NCBI RefSeq assembly: GCF_002078875.1
Contig: NC_034410.1
Span: 103,670,138-103,734,137 of the forward strand
DNA: 64,000 bases
Reading direction: 5' to 3'
From: Numida meleagris
Lineage: Eukaryota > Chordata > Aves > Galliformes > Numididae
The notes under the pieces are model-generated. The model was given only the letters and a program-made list of their open reading frames with translations, did no database searches and had not been told where the DNA came from. The translations under genes were made by a program, and so were the position numbers. Shown here one piece after another: positions 14,146-25,600 of this stretch (positions are counted from its first letter, which is position 1; the number at the start of each line of letters is the position of its first letter).

Positions 14146-15796
14146 AACTAAAGAGATGGAGGAATGTTTGTAGCATCCACTAAAATTCCCTTTTTCTCCA
14201 TCAAAACCGAAAAATGAGTGAGAACAACTGCAGATGTTCTTAATGTGAGTTTAAATGCAACATATCATCCCTCTCTGATTTTAGAAGGATTTTATACGTT
14301 TCAAATGCTATTCTAACATTCTTTTAGAAAGGGGAAAATCAGTGGTCATATCTGTCAAACTGCTTTTACTCATGGTACTAATCTGAACATCCACAGACAT
14401 TAGATCCTTCCATGCTCTTCTCATATAAAGGGTGAAATAGAAAATGCTTTAATCACAAGGACTACAGTATATAGCTTTTTTTTTTTTTTTTTTTTTTTAA
14501 CTGACTCTTGTGGCTGAGGCTTGAAAGGGTGTTAGGAGACTTTCTAGTGTTCATTGGAAGAATGTGCAGCTTTCTGGTCTCCAGAGTTAGGAAAATGTAT
14601 CTGAAAACAAATAAGATATTTTAAAGAGGGGGAGAAGTAAAAGAATATATGAGCCACAAAGCTTTATTTAACACAATAAGTTTTAGATAATTGGTAAAAC
14701 TCCTTTTGGACTGACTCATGAATTTTGAAAGCTTGAAGTTAGCGATATTGACGCTGACAGTAGCTTTCCTGAGATGTATGGAAAGTGACCTGCCTCTTTA
14801 AGCCTCCTTTAGTTTCAGTTACCTATCTCTGGTAGAGAAATTCATCCAGGTTCCTTGTTTTGTGAAAAACTAACCTTTTTTTTTGAAGTGCACTTTACAG
14901 TATGCTTTGATGACTTGAGTGTGAGTAGCTTTTGAAATTCTTACATGTGGTTAAAAAAAGTCTGTTCTAACTTGATTGCTTTTACACTTACTTTAACGAG
15001 TCCAGTGTTTGTAGAGTTACATGCTAAATAGTGTGACACGAGACATTAGTAGCTTTGCCCAGCTCATGGTAGATCCTGCAACTTCTATGTATTCTGAGGA
15101 AAGAATATCAGAAAGGTCTCAAATATACTTTGCAGTGCACTTCAAACTCAAAGTTCATATTCTCTATTTCAACCTCTTTAAAAGCTTTTAAAGTACCATG
15201 CAACATTTACATATAAAATATAACTAAAAATCATATTCAGGTGTATCATAGCAAACATCTAACATTTTCGTCATTCCCATGAAATTGTTACTTTTCCTAG
15301 TAGGAGGAAAGGTAACTAATTTTTCTGTTGAAAAAACTAATCATATTTTCCAAGCTGAAAGTTTACTGGATGTAAAATTTACAAAAGGATTCTCTTAAAA
15401 CAAATACAAAAAATATGAGCAAGCTGCATTAATACAGAAGACTGAAACAGAAAAGGTAATAGCTGTAGTTAAAACCTAGGGCCCAACGGACAAATTAGCT
15501 ATTTCCTTAGCATAGCCAGTTAACAAATTCTCTAGTAAGGACATGCAGGGATACTAATAACACAACAAACCTCCTTCTGACACATCTTAACAGGTTCTAG
15601 CCTTTGACAGCATAGCAAGTTTTCAGACCTTTTTAAAATAAAACCATCCTCTTAAAATTTTCCTTCATCCTCACTATTTCATGTTCCCTGTGGGTCTCTA
15701 TAAATGCATGAAGTACTCAAAATCCCAGAGGTAAACCATATAACCCTGCCACCCGTACTGCTGAGACCTTTACAGTATTGTTACTTGATTTGGAAT
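14146..15796. other. Unique non-coding DNA with a poly-T tract
   Basis: No gene is recognised and no frame of 60 or more codons was seen. The only conspicuous element is an uninterrupted run of 23 T at 14476-14498. Confidence 0.6.
14476..14498. repeat. Poly-T tract (23 T)
   Basis: An uninterrupted T homopolymer. There is no recognisable retrotransposon body on either side, so it is more likely a mononucleotide microsatellite than the poly-A tail of a reverse-strand retrocopy. A decayed retrocopy on the minus strand cannot be excluded by eye. Confidence 0.75.
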
Positions 15797-16118
15797 TGTC
15801 ATGGTTTTATGATTTTCGGTTATTGGTATTCCACATCATAACATCATGTCATGTATGTACCTGGTTCTCAGAAGAGAAGGACTACTACATTCCCTAGGGT
15901 ACTTTGCTCCTCTGTTACCATTTCCGGCCAGAGGGAAAAGATAAAAACTTGCAGATCACGAGACCTCGTCCCTTTTTTCCACTCCTCTCTCGTCCTGGCA
16001 GTACCTCGCTCCTCAGCCGTCTTATCGTCGGTAGTAGAGTAAGGCCTACCTTGACTTTGGGACATTCTCTCTCTCTGTATTGGATTTATCAGCTTAAATT
16101 GTAATTATATTGTATTAT
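15797..16118 (+). mobile_element. Avian endogenous retrovirus LTR fragment
   Basis: The stretch starts with TGTCATGG and the word GGTTATTGGTATTCCACATC, which I associate with LTRs of avian endogenous retroviruses common in galliform genomes. It has LTR-like order: a promoter-like A/T box (ATAAAAA near 15941-15947), then a GC-richer pyrimidine-rich stretch with several CG dinucleotides, then a degenerate poly-A-signal-like AGTAAGG near 16038 and a TCTCTCTCTCTG run. No internal retroviral genes and no second LTR follow, so it is most simply a solo or truncated LTR. The 3' boundary is not clear because I cannot find a terminal CA with a matching flanking duplication. Frames on both strands here (15851-16104) are not taken as genes. 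Family assignment is from memory and not verified. Confidence 0.5.
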
Positions 16119-16287
16119 AGGTTTTAAGGCCCCAGGCAAATTATAATACAGTCTGATAGAAGACCCGGGTAACACCCTTTCTGCTGGTTCCTGTATGCTA
16201 AGGTACAGAGAATGAATACCTGCATTAGTGTACACCTACACTTCCTTGTCTAAAAGCTTTTCTAAAGCTTTAACTAATGAAAGACAC

Positions 16288-16302
16288 TTTTTTTTTTTTT
16301 TT
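16288..16302. repeat. Poly-T tract (15 T)
   Basis: Short uninterrupted T homopolymer between the two LTR-like stretches. Confidence 0.7.
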
Positions 16303-16537
16303 CACTTGTTAATCTGTATCTGGTGCTTCCTCTCATTTACCCCTAGCACATTGGCTGACTGACACCATACCTAGCTAACTGGTAGTCCTTCTTCCTATAG
16401 TAATGCTGACATCTCAAGAAGAGAAACACTCAAGCATCCAATATCTATCATTCATCCACCACTGTAAACTAAATGGCTGACTGGACAAATAGAAGATCTT
16501 AAATCTCCATTGAAACTCTGCAGAAACTTTTCTTGTA

Positions 16538-16812
16538 ACTCCCCAAGACATCAGAATCGTACAGACATGTCTTGATTATTAAGTCCCTCCTTGACTTTCA
16601 ACACCTGCTATTGTCTCTGGGTTAGGGCACTTGCGCCTGAAGCCAAAGGTAAGACATGGTTATGGCCAGGATTGTTGTGTCTTGGCTTGGCTTCCCTGCC
16701 TCATACGGAGCTTGACAATAAAGCTTCATGCTATTAAAGAAAGTGAAAAGGAAGCAGCTCTGGGGTACCTTTCATTGACTCTAACAGCTAATTGGAACCC
16801 CTTGCTGATCTA
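16538..16812 (+). mobile_element. Possible LTR 3' end plus primer-binding-like site
   Basis: A weak call. The stretch from about 16620 has AATAAA at 16717-16722 followed by about 70 bases and then TTGGAACCCCTTGCTGATC at 16791-16809. The last word resembles the tRNA-Trp primer-binding site used by alpharetrovirus-like avian elements (TGG, ACCCC and TGATC are shared in order). That order of poly-A signal, U5-like stretch and primer-binding site is what the end of a 5' LTR would look like. No gag-like frame follows, and the start is a guess at a TGTAACTCCC word. It could be chance. Confidence 0.25.
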
Positions 16813-16830
16813 GAAAGTAGAAATAAAGTG

Positions 16831-19800
16831 TTGCACTTGATTACTTTTGTGACTCCTTTTCTGTATTACCCTTGTGCTCAGAAACAAATATGATTACAAA
16901 TATGATATTCAAAAGAAAGCAGGACTCTAGAATGAATTATTAAGTAGGTTTGCACTTGTGCAAATATTTTATTTAGTGTAGTGTGCAAAAACATTCACAT
17001 TATGATATAGTTTTGAATATCACTAGAACTTCATTTTTCATTTTTACTGTAATGATGAATCTTATGGGAAGGCCCCAGTGCAAAGCAAAATAAATAAAAA
17101 AAAACTAGATGGGATGCTGTTATACATGTAGTTCCATATCTGACCAGTTGAGATTAATGGATCTGCTTGTGGCTTATGTTTTACTCTTCTGAGCTAACCA
17201 GAAATGAAATGTCATGTGCCTCAACTTACAATTCATTGTTTTTAACTTGTAGCCTATCTGTGGAAAGGACAGAGTATCAGTGTGATTCTATTAGGCTCTA
17301 TCTTTTGTTTTATGACTGTGATTCCTGGCTCATCTAGTTTTGATGAAAAACTTCATGATAAACACTTAGCCAACAGAAATACTTTTCCAGGTCTAAAGAA
17401 ACTAATGCCACAGAGAGAAATGAAAGATTATTGGTAAATCTTAGTATTAAGACTATAATGTTACTATGTAGAATTTCCAGCAATGAAGAAAAATTATAAA
17501 CAATAATACAACAGATCTGCTTTCTAAATCAAAAAACCCCAATTAGCAGTTGAGTAATGAAGTTAACTGCAGAACATTGATATGAAATCTCATGGATTTC
17601 TGCCTGCAGGTTCACAATGGTGACTGGAAAGTACACATGGTCACACAAAAGCATAGGTGCATGAATGTACACAGAGCAGCATCAATACTGAGTGAGCAAG
17701 CATTAGAACCAACAGAGCTTTCAAGATTAGGCAACAGCTGCCATCAGGTCTCTGCTTTGTGACTGGGGCTGGTCTGGGAGAGAAGAGTGGTTTCTGTGTG
17801 TGATGTGGTGGGAAACAGTTGAAAACAAAGTCTTTATCTGTAAGAATGTACTGAGGAATAATATGAATAGGACACTAAAGGAAATTGTGGAAGTGGATTC
17901 TGTGTGAGTAACAGCAATGCCGAAGGGAAGAACAATTAAATGGAAGCTTGCACTGAGTGCCAAAGCAGTAATTTCTAAGGGCTTTATTTTTTTTCACTGA
18001 GCAGAAGAGAGATTTAAATGATAGAACCCTTAGGCTCATGATCTTGGCACTTTATTTTTTTGAATAAACAGTCTTATTTTGCCAAATAGATTTCACCAAG
18101 CTTTCACAGCTCTTTCAAAACTACTCTAGGCAATAAGAAACCATAAATTAAATGAAAATAATAAAGATATAAATAAAAAAAAGCAAAATAATAATGATAG
18201 AAGTCCCAAGTAACATTAAAACTGAAGGTTCTTTGGAAGAATTCTAATGCAGATAAGTAATGAAGTTCCTGTTTTCCTGTTTGCATCATTAATTTGCAAT
18301 AAAACATGAATTAGGAACAGTTTTTGAAAAGTGCCTTCTCCTCTGTTTTGCAATATGAGACTTATCGGGGAATGTAATCTGTTAAACCTTTTCCTTTTAA
18401 AGATCTGGTACTTGTGGCTTGCATTTGAAGTAACAGTAATTTGTGGAGAACTGCTGTGCAGTCTAGATGTATTGTGCTGTTTTTGTGTACAATGATTTTC
18501 CCCCTGTTGTCCCATTCCATGCAACAAAGCAGTGAATTTTCTCTTATATTTGCAGAATGAAGGTGTGATGAGAACACACAAGTTGAAAGCACCAGAAGAG
18601 ACTACAGGTGAATAAGCAAAGGTCAGTAATACAAGAAATGAGACTGCACTGTTCTGATAACAACAAGAAAAGTTCTGTCATTGACATGCAGGTTGTAGAT
18701 CAGGAAATGAAATTGTATTTGTATTACCTAATAGGAAGGACATAATGCTAATGGCTGCAACTTTATGACCAGGAGACTGGACTCCTAAATGTAGGAGATC
18801 AGCAGGTGCCTATCAGACCCTCTGTTTTTGTCCTTGTGCAACCAAACTATGCTGAGTGTTTTCATAACTTTGAAGTGACCTTCACATTATTCAAGGTGAA
18901 ACTACAAGTAATTCTGCTTTTATACATTTATTATGTTACTATATCATTAACCCTATCACAAAGGCTTTTGAAAGCAATCTGGAGTAAGTCACATCAAGCA
19001 TGGTGTGGTGTGGTGATTCCGTGTGGAATTAGCTGTTCTCTGCTGCATTGTGACTAACTCTTTATCCCAAGACTACCATTGTAAGCATCCTTTCTGACCC
19101 TCCAAAAGCAATCAGAAAGATTTGTCCATTGCCATTAGACCTGCACAGAAGAAATAACAGCATCAGAGGTGAATTATGAGGGGAAAGAGGAAAAGAATCA
19201 CTAAGTACTGGTTTCATTAGTGTCTTCTTGCTAAAAGAGGCTACTATATACAATTGTTAATACGGAAGTAGACATGGAATGATGCCATACATAAAATTGC
19301 ATTACTTACATCTACTTAGGAACAATGCTACTAATAAAATAAACCTGAATAAAGCCCTGTAATGTGTTATCCAGATAAAAAGGCCTGATTCAATGAAGCC
19401 TGAAAAAAAAAGAAGAAAAAGTAAAAGCTCTTTTTTTTTAATGAAAAAAGATTGTGAATAGTATCTTATTTGTCTTCTCAAGACAGGAGAGCAATGACTT
19501 GATATGGAAAATGTTTCATCTGGAACAGGCTTTTTTTCAGAAAAGACTTTTAATTAAAATGTAGAGTTTATTTAAGGCAGAGCAGGCAAGTTTAAAACAC
19601 AGTGTATCCACACTGAAAAGCATGGTATAGAAAGAACAATTATGAAAGGGATTTCAAGAGATTAGAAAAATCTGTCTATTTAGGCTACTCTACAGAATTG
19701 GACACTGATAATTATTCTTTTACCTTTATTTTCATTACTGTTCAGATTAAATTAAATTGTGCTGCTTTGCTAATAGCAGCAGTGTGATATGTATCCTTAT

Positions 19801-20915
19801 GCACTGCATGTCCACCAGTGGAACAATCTCTACTTCTGGCTCCGGCTTTTACCCTTATGTACTAAAATACATAATGTGAAATTCATCTCTGTTCTGGGTA
19901 GCTCATAAAGAGTTAAATTTTCTGAAAAAAACATTGAGATTATTAAAATAGTTTCTTATAGAAACTAGTCACAAAAAATGAGACCTATTGTAAAATGTAA
20001 GGATTAATTTATTAATCAGAGCTTTCTGAACTCTCACATTAAGCAGCTTTGTTATGCTAATTCCCTTATAAATGAATAATGGACTTATTCTCCCATTATT
20101 GCCTATCATTTTAAAAGGCCCATTTAGAAAATGAAGATGTCCTTTTCACTTGAAAATGATGGTGTGTTTTATGGCACAAGTTTTTTCAAATTGAATATTT
20201 GCTCCCTATAACTTTCTTCTTCCCCCTGCTCAACCTGTACTCATTTGTCAGTGTTCAAATCAAACACAGCCATAGCCATTTGTCATAGATATGCATGCTG
20301 TCTGGAAAGAAAACACAATGGAGACAACGGGCTCTCTGAGAACAGAGACCCAAATCCACAAATCTATTTATTTCTCATGTATATATGGGTGTAGCCTTTT
20401 GCTTCTATAGACATTTAAAATAAAACTCTGCTGTGAATAATGGCATGAAAGAGAAAAGCCAAGAAAGTGTGGCTGTAGAAAGCAGTCAATTTAGTTACAA
20501 TGTAGGATTTATGTTGTACAGGAAAGTATTTATTAGAAGAGCTTAGTTTTGCCACACCCTCCCTGTGTGATTTAGGTGATGTCATCTTCTCTTGCTGTGT
20601 ATGTATATATTGACAGTCAAGCACAAGCCTCAGGTCCAAATCTACCAAGCAGTTAAATCTATACCATCACATCTCTTACAGAGTGGACAGTGAGTTCTGG
20701 TGTTCTCTGTGGTAAGGTCCTGGCTACACTGATGCCTTGATGTGTGTTTTCTCCTGTTCACTATGCAGAGATGGGAGATGAGTGACGAAACAGGACTGAA
20801 CATGCTGCTTGCAGCTGGGAAGCAGATACACTGACCTTACTGTGTCATAATGGTAACACAAAAACTATTTCTGTTCTAATAATGTGCACTGATGACTGGT
20901 GAACATGAGTTCATG
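16831..20915. other. Unique AT-rich non-coding DNA
   Basis: No gene is recognised. Frames of up to 121 codons occur (18216-18581, minus strand) without recognisable domains. The part around 20000-20150 is free of repeats and contains a SOX-POU composite motif. Confidence 0.55.
20010..20150. promoter_or_regulatory. Candidate enhancer with SOX-POU composite motif
   Basis: The word CTTTGTTATGCTAAT at 20047-20061 joins a SOX site (CTTTGTT) directly to a POU octamer-like site (ATGCTAAT), in the spacing known for SOX2-POU partner binding (canonical CTTTGTTATGCAAAT, one base different). It sits in a repeat-free, homeobox-motif-rich patch (ATTAATCAG, CCCATTATTG, TAAATGAATAATGG). This is motif reading only; conservation or activity cannot be seen from one sequence. 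Confidence 0.25.
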
Positions 20916-20916
20916 G

Positions 20917-22195
20917 GATCATAGAATTGCTCAGGTTGGAAAAGACCTTCAAGATCATCAAGTCCAACCGCAACCTAACCATACCACCCTAACTCTAACA
21001 ACCCACCCCTAAATCATGTCCCTGAGCACCACATCCAAATGGTTTTTAAACACATTCAGGGATGGTGACTCAACCACCTCCCTGGGGAGCCTCTTCCAGT
21101 TCTTAACAACCCTTTCTGGAAAGAAGTTTTTCCTGATATCCAACCTAAACCTCCCCTGGCGCAACTTGAGGCCATTTCCCCTTGTCCTGCCACCTGTCAC
21201 CAGTGAGAAGAGACCAACCCCGCTCTCACTGCAATCACCTTTCAGGTATTTGAAGTGAGCAATAAGGTCTCCCCTCAGCCTTGTCTTCCCCAGACTAAAC
21301 AGCCCCAGTTCCTTTAGTCTCTCCTCATAGGGTATATTCTCCAAGCCCTTCACAAGCCTTACTGCCCTTCTTTGGACCTGCTCCTCAATGTCCTTTCTGC
21401 ACTGAGGTGCCCAAAACTGAACACGGTACTTGAGGTGGGGCCTCACCAGTGCCAAGTACAGGGGCAGGATGACTTCCCTAGTCCTGCTCACCACACCATT
21501 CCTGATCCAAGCCAGGATGCCACTGTCCTTCTTGGCCACCTGAGCACACTACTGGCTCATATTCAGCCGCCTGTCCATCAGCACACCAAGGTCCTTTTCC
21601 GTCAGGCAGCTTTCCAGCCACTCCTCCCCAAGCCTGTAGGGTTGCCTGGGGTTGTTTTCAAAGGCCTTACTGAAGTCCAGGTAGACCACACTGATAGCCT
21701 TACCATCATCCACTAAGTGGGTCACCTTGTCATAGAAGGAAATCAGGTTTGTCAAGCAGGATCTACCACTCATGAACCCATGCTGACTGGTCCTGATCCC
21801 CTGATTGATCTTTAATTGATCCTTGATGGCTCCCAAGATTATCTGTTCCATAAGCGTCTGTGGCTCTGAGGTGAGACTGACAAGTCTGTACCTACCGGAA
21901 TCATCTTTCTGGCCCTTTTTGAAGATGGGCCAGTTTTCAGTCCACTGGGACATCCCCGGTTAGCCAGGACTGTCAAAGGATGATGGAGAGCGGCCTTGCA
22001 ACCACATCAGCCAATTCCCTCAGCACTCTAGGGTGCAATCCATCTGGCCTCATGGACTTGTGAGTGTCCAGTTTTCGGAGAAGGTCCAAAACCATCTCAT
22101 CATGGATTATGAAGGGCCTGTTCTGTTCCCCATTCCTATCTTCCATCACAAGGGACTGGAGCTCCTTTAGTCCCAGGTCATGGCTGATAGAACTT
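20917..22195 (-). mobile_element. CR1 LINE, long 3' part with internal deletion
   Basis: A 5'-truncated CR1 on the minus strand. The 3' end at about 20917 carries a CR1 tail (TAGAATTG, antisense to CAATTCTA). Moving to higher coordinates it covers the 3' UTR, the ORF2 C-terminus, part of the reverse transcriptase and the region just N-terminal of it, fading out near 22195. Compared with the CR1 copy at 56.7 kb it has lost about 0.39 kb inside ORF2 at a junction near 21652-21658, removing the SGVPQG and FADD motifs. The 5' portion above about 21953 is frameshifted and contains stops. The 3' part is nearly identical to the plus-strand copy at 42.4 kb. The 5' end abuts or overlaps flanking LTR-related sequence, and the exact boundary is uncertain. 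Confidence 0.93.
21009..21953 (-). pseudogene. CR1 ORF2 (reverse transcriptase) remnant
   Basis: This is the remains of the CR1 ORF2 polyprotein, which in intact elements has an N-terminal endonuclease and a reverse transcriptase that copies the element RNA at the insertion site. The upstream piece (21549-21953, 134 codons) shows the RT fingers region, QHGF at residues 57-60, and motif A, YLDFSKAF, with the catalytic Asp at residue 93. It then jumps at about residue 99-100 directly to [10 protein letters not shown] because of the internal deletion. A TAG at 21549-21551 stands where the 42.4-kb copy has CAG. Beyond it the same frame continues in phase as a 176-codon piece (21009-21539) through the RT thumb/C-terminal region to the natural stop. 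Without the TAG the frame would be continuous. The deletion removes motif C, so no active RT is possible. Confidence 0.9.
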
Positions 22196-22280
22196 CTGGA
22201 GGGAAAAGCCCTGGGACTTCTGTTCTTACTACATACCAGAGCATCAGTAGCCCGTTCACCTTTTCCTTGTGCTTAGGACC

Positions 22281-22672
22281 TGTATTGAGTTTATATGACC
22301 AGAGTTTGGCAGAGGAGATCTGCAGGAATGGCCTTTGTGAACAGAACCTGGGAACTGCCCCATGTCAGAAAAAAGCCAGTTCCATCTGGTTCCAAAAGGG
22401 ATCCAATCCCCTGCTGGCCAGGGCTGAGCCATGAACAGCACTGGTTTTGCCTCTGAAACCACTAACCGTCTCTACTGTTAATTGGCAATAAGCTACATTA
22501 ATCTTCCCCGAACTGAGCCTGTTTTGCCCATGAGAGTAATGGGTGAGTGATATTCCTGTCCTTATCTTGAGCTATGAGCTTTTTCATCTTATTTTCTCCC
22601 ACTGTTCTGATGAGGAGGGGAAGAAAGCAGCTTGGTGGGCTCCAGGCAGGCAATCAGGTTTAACCCACCACA
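22281..22672 (-). mobile_element. Avian ERV LTR, minus strand (probable solo LTR)
   Basis: Read on the minus strand, the stretch starts with TGTGGTGGGTTAA at 22672. It continues with words I recognise from a widespread avian LTR family: GCCCACCAAGCTGC, GGGAGAAAATAAGATG, TCATGGGCAAAACAG, TTATTGCCAATTAA, then GACATGGGGCAGTTCCC. It ends near 22281 in AACTCAATACA. TG...CA ends about 392 bp apart fit an LTR. The 5-base flanks (GGACC on the left, TGGCC on the right, plus-strand reading) match at only three positions, so a target-site duplication is not convincing. No internal retroviral genes are visible. The 22196-22280 stretch between it and the CR1 is unassigned and could be further retroviral sequence. 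The antisense frame at 22256-22462 has no support as a gene. Confidence 0.6.
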
Positions 22673-25600
22673 TGGCCTTAACACAACACTGTGCCAAAAT
22701 GGCCTGAGGTCCTAAACGGTCTCCAGTATCACTTGTGGTGAGATCAGAAGGTATTTGTATACAGCCTAAATGGAGGCTGTGTTCAAGCTGCCTTTAATGA
22801 AAATAATTGCAACTCCTTTAGAACTTGCAGTTCAGTTTATCAGTTGCACGCGTCCAAACAATGCTATCTATAAAATCAGATTTGTCTTCCTTAAGCTTCT
22901 TTTTGAAACCATTTTTATCTTTCAGAATAGACATTTCTTTGTGTGTCAATTTCTCAACATCGAAACAGAAATATCATTTTCTTTGTTCTTCATTCACCTT
23001 TTCTGCCAGGGCTGTAAATTCTTTTGGATTTGTCTCTTCCAGTGTGGATGTATACTGCCTAGCACAAGATTTCTTAATGCCAAAATAAACATCTCTTTTT
23101 TTTAGCAACTCTTCATTTAAAGGGACAATTACATTGACAGGGATCGAAGGAAAGATAGTTTATTCTATGTCTAATGCATCAAGAGATTAATAGGGAGATA
23201 AGTTTACATCTCTCTTCTGATCCATACTCTGTAGGCTTTGTAATTGAGTATGGAGATGATATAAATACATTGTTTTGCATACAACTGAATGTGCACTCAT
23301 GATATTTATTAGCACAAATAGTAATAAAAATGTAAACGTTTAAGTGGATGAAGCTGTAGTAGCCAAATTTTAAATAATAGCTCCAGTATTGCTGAAGAGA
23401 TTGGTTTCCTAATAGTAATTTAACTTAACTTGCTTTTCCAATTCAACTGTTCTGTTGTTTTTGTACCTGCTAACTCTCAGTCTCTTAGGGCTGAAAGTGC
23501 AGCAAAGTCAGTGAAAGTTTGGCTTTACTTTTTCGGAAATATGAACAGTTCATCCTGTACCTTGTTTTGGCTAACAGGCTGCAATTTGTAATGACAAGGA
23601 GTTAAGTGGTCGAGGCTTACAGAAAATTAGAACTGGGAGAACACAGTTCTTTTCCAAACTACAGTGCTGCTTAGGCACATTTCTCTGAGCATCACCTACC
23701 ATTGGGGTAATGAAAAAGAATAACAGAATTCATAGGAATTGCAGTTGAGTCTGTTACTGTAACATAAATTCACTATTCTTATGTGAGCTCTCAGTGTGAC
23801 TTCCAATATCTGTCTGAGACTTTTCCTTGAGTGAGCGCACAATAGCTTTCCTACCTCATGGTTTCTTTTGAGGACAAGCACATTCAAATCAGGTGATTTT
23901 AAACTACTATCAAAATGGTAGTATAGGAAAGAATTCTTGTGTAGCAGTTATTTTTCATTTCCTCTAGCCTTGTTTTCTCAAATGTATCAATATTTGAATA
24001 TTTAGGATGGCAAAGGAAAAGAACAAAGAAGCATTCACAATTGGGGCTCAGTTTTTATTTTTAGCTTAGCCTTCTGCCCGAAAAAGTATCTTCCCCTCCA
24101 CCCCCCATTTAAACTCACATGGTAGACCTCATATGAATTCCAGTTCAAAATGACACTCTGCCCGCTGTCAGGAAAGGAGACATCTTTGAAAAAGAAGTGC
24201 AGCTCCTTGCTTAGGTGTGGGAGAGTCTAACAGACTCTGAGGGAGAACCTGACTTCCTTTATCTTGGACGTCAAACCAAGGTACAATTCAAAGGACCAAA
24301 TGTGTACAATGTGTTCCTCATTTAGCAGACATACGAAGCCATAGTTTCTTACAGAAAGTAAGGAAAGAGGGAGAGGGAAGGAACCCAGAGCACTAAATTA
24401 CAAACCAGAGGAGATGGTGTGGTCATTTCCCTTCATTTTCACTGTGTGTTGTCCCTTAGAGACCTTCTCTGAAACAACATAAAATGTACAGCTTTGAATG
24501 ATCCTGGGGTTGAGGGAAGAGGGAAAACATGCCCTCCAAAATAATCCTGCAGCTGCCTTTTGGTCTGTTCAATTTTACAGCTAATCTTTCAGCTGTCAGT
24601 TGTCCTCCCTGTAGCCGAGAAATGCTAACACATACTATTTCTCCTGTCCCTGTGGGCACCTCTTTTTGCCAAATTTACCCACACTGCTCCTACAGTGTTC
24701 CAAGGCTGCGAAATTTGCTTGTGATTGGCCCTGTGCTCTGCCTAGAGGACTGTGGGGGGGGCACTGCTAGCAATTTAATTGCTTATGAAAAGGTTAATAA
24801 GCGGAACGGTGAAACAAACTGGTCCTTACTAAAAGTGGAAAAAAATCATATTGCAACTGTGAAATTAGGTAAATTGACCCCTTATTTTCAAGTCTCTATC
24901 CCTGGGGCTCATCTGCTTTGGAACCTGCAACAGGAAGGGAGCCAAGTATTTGGTCATTATCAGTGATTTATGAAACCTGCATTTTTTCCAGGCAAGTATT
25001 TGAAAATTCTCTTAGTCCATCTTGTTCCCTCTCCTATTCTCCTTTCTATTATCTTGCTGCTGATGTGTGCTTTCCTTGGTGGAAGTCAAAACTATTCACG
25101 TATTTTCCTAATTGCTTTGCATCTGAATTAAAAACAAACAAATAAATGCCCTATGTTTCTTGTAACACAGGTGTTCTTGCTTATATGAACCAAATATAAG
25201 TGCCTCTGTACTTACATGCTTTTTTGGGGGGGAAGAGAGGAAAAAATATGAAAAAAAACATAAAAAGCATGAAAATAAAGGGTCCTTCTTGGGTAGGTGT
25301 TTAAATGAAAGATTTGATGTTGCAGATTTGTCAAGTTGTGAAGGATAACACAAAAACATTTTCAGTCTTTTTTTCAAACCCCTGTGTATCTGCTTTAGAC
25401 TACGAACGTGTCCCTAAGGACTCAGGTGATACATAATGATCACCTGTAGAGCTGGTGTTCTGCCTTAAATTACTGAGGACTTCAGAGCACAACAAAGGTG
25501 CTATGGTAGATGAGCTAGTTGCGAACACATTGTACTAAAGAGCTTAATGGAGGATGGAGAATTTGTAGTTTCTTGGGTTCTCAGTGTAGTGGGTAAGCCT

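Noticed and set aside
15851..16104. Overlapping frames on both strands with Arg/Ser-rich translations
   Set aside because: They lie inside the LTR fragment and its GC-richer leader and carry no domain.
24529..24966. 145-codon open frame on the plus strand
   Set aside because: Has several Cys and Pro residues but no familiar motif. No supporting splice or promoter context is visible.
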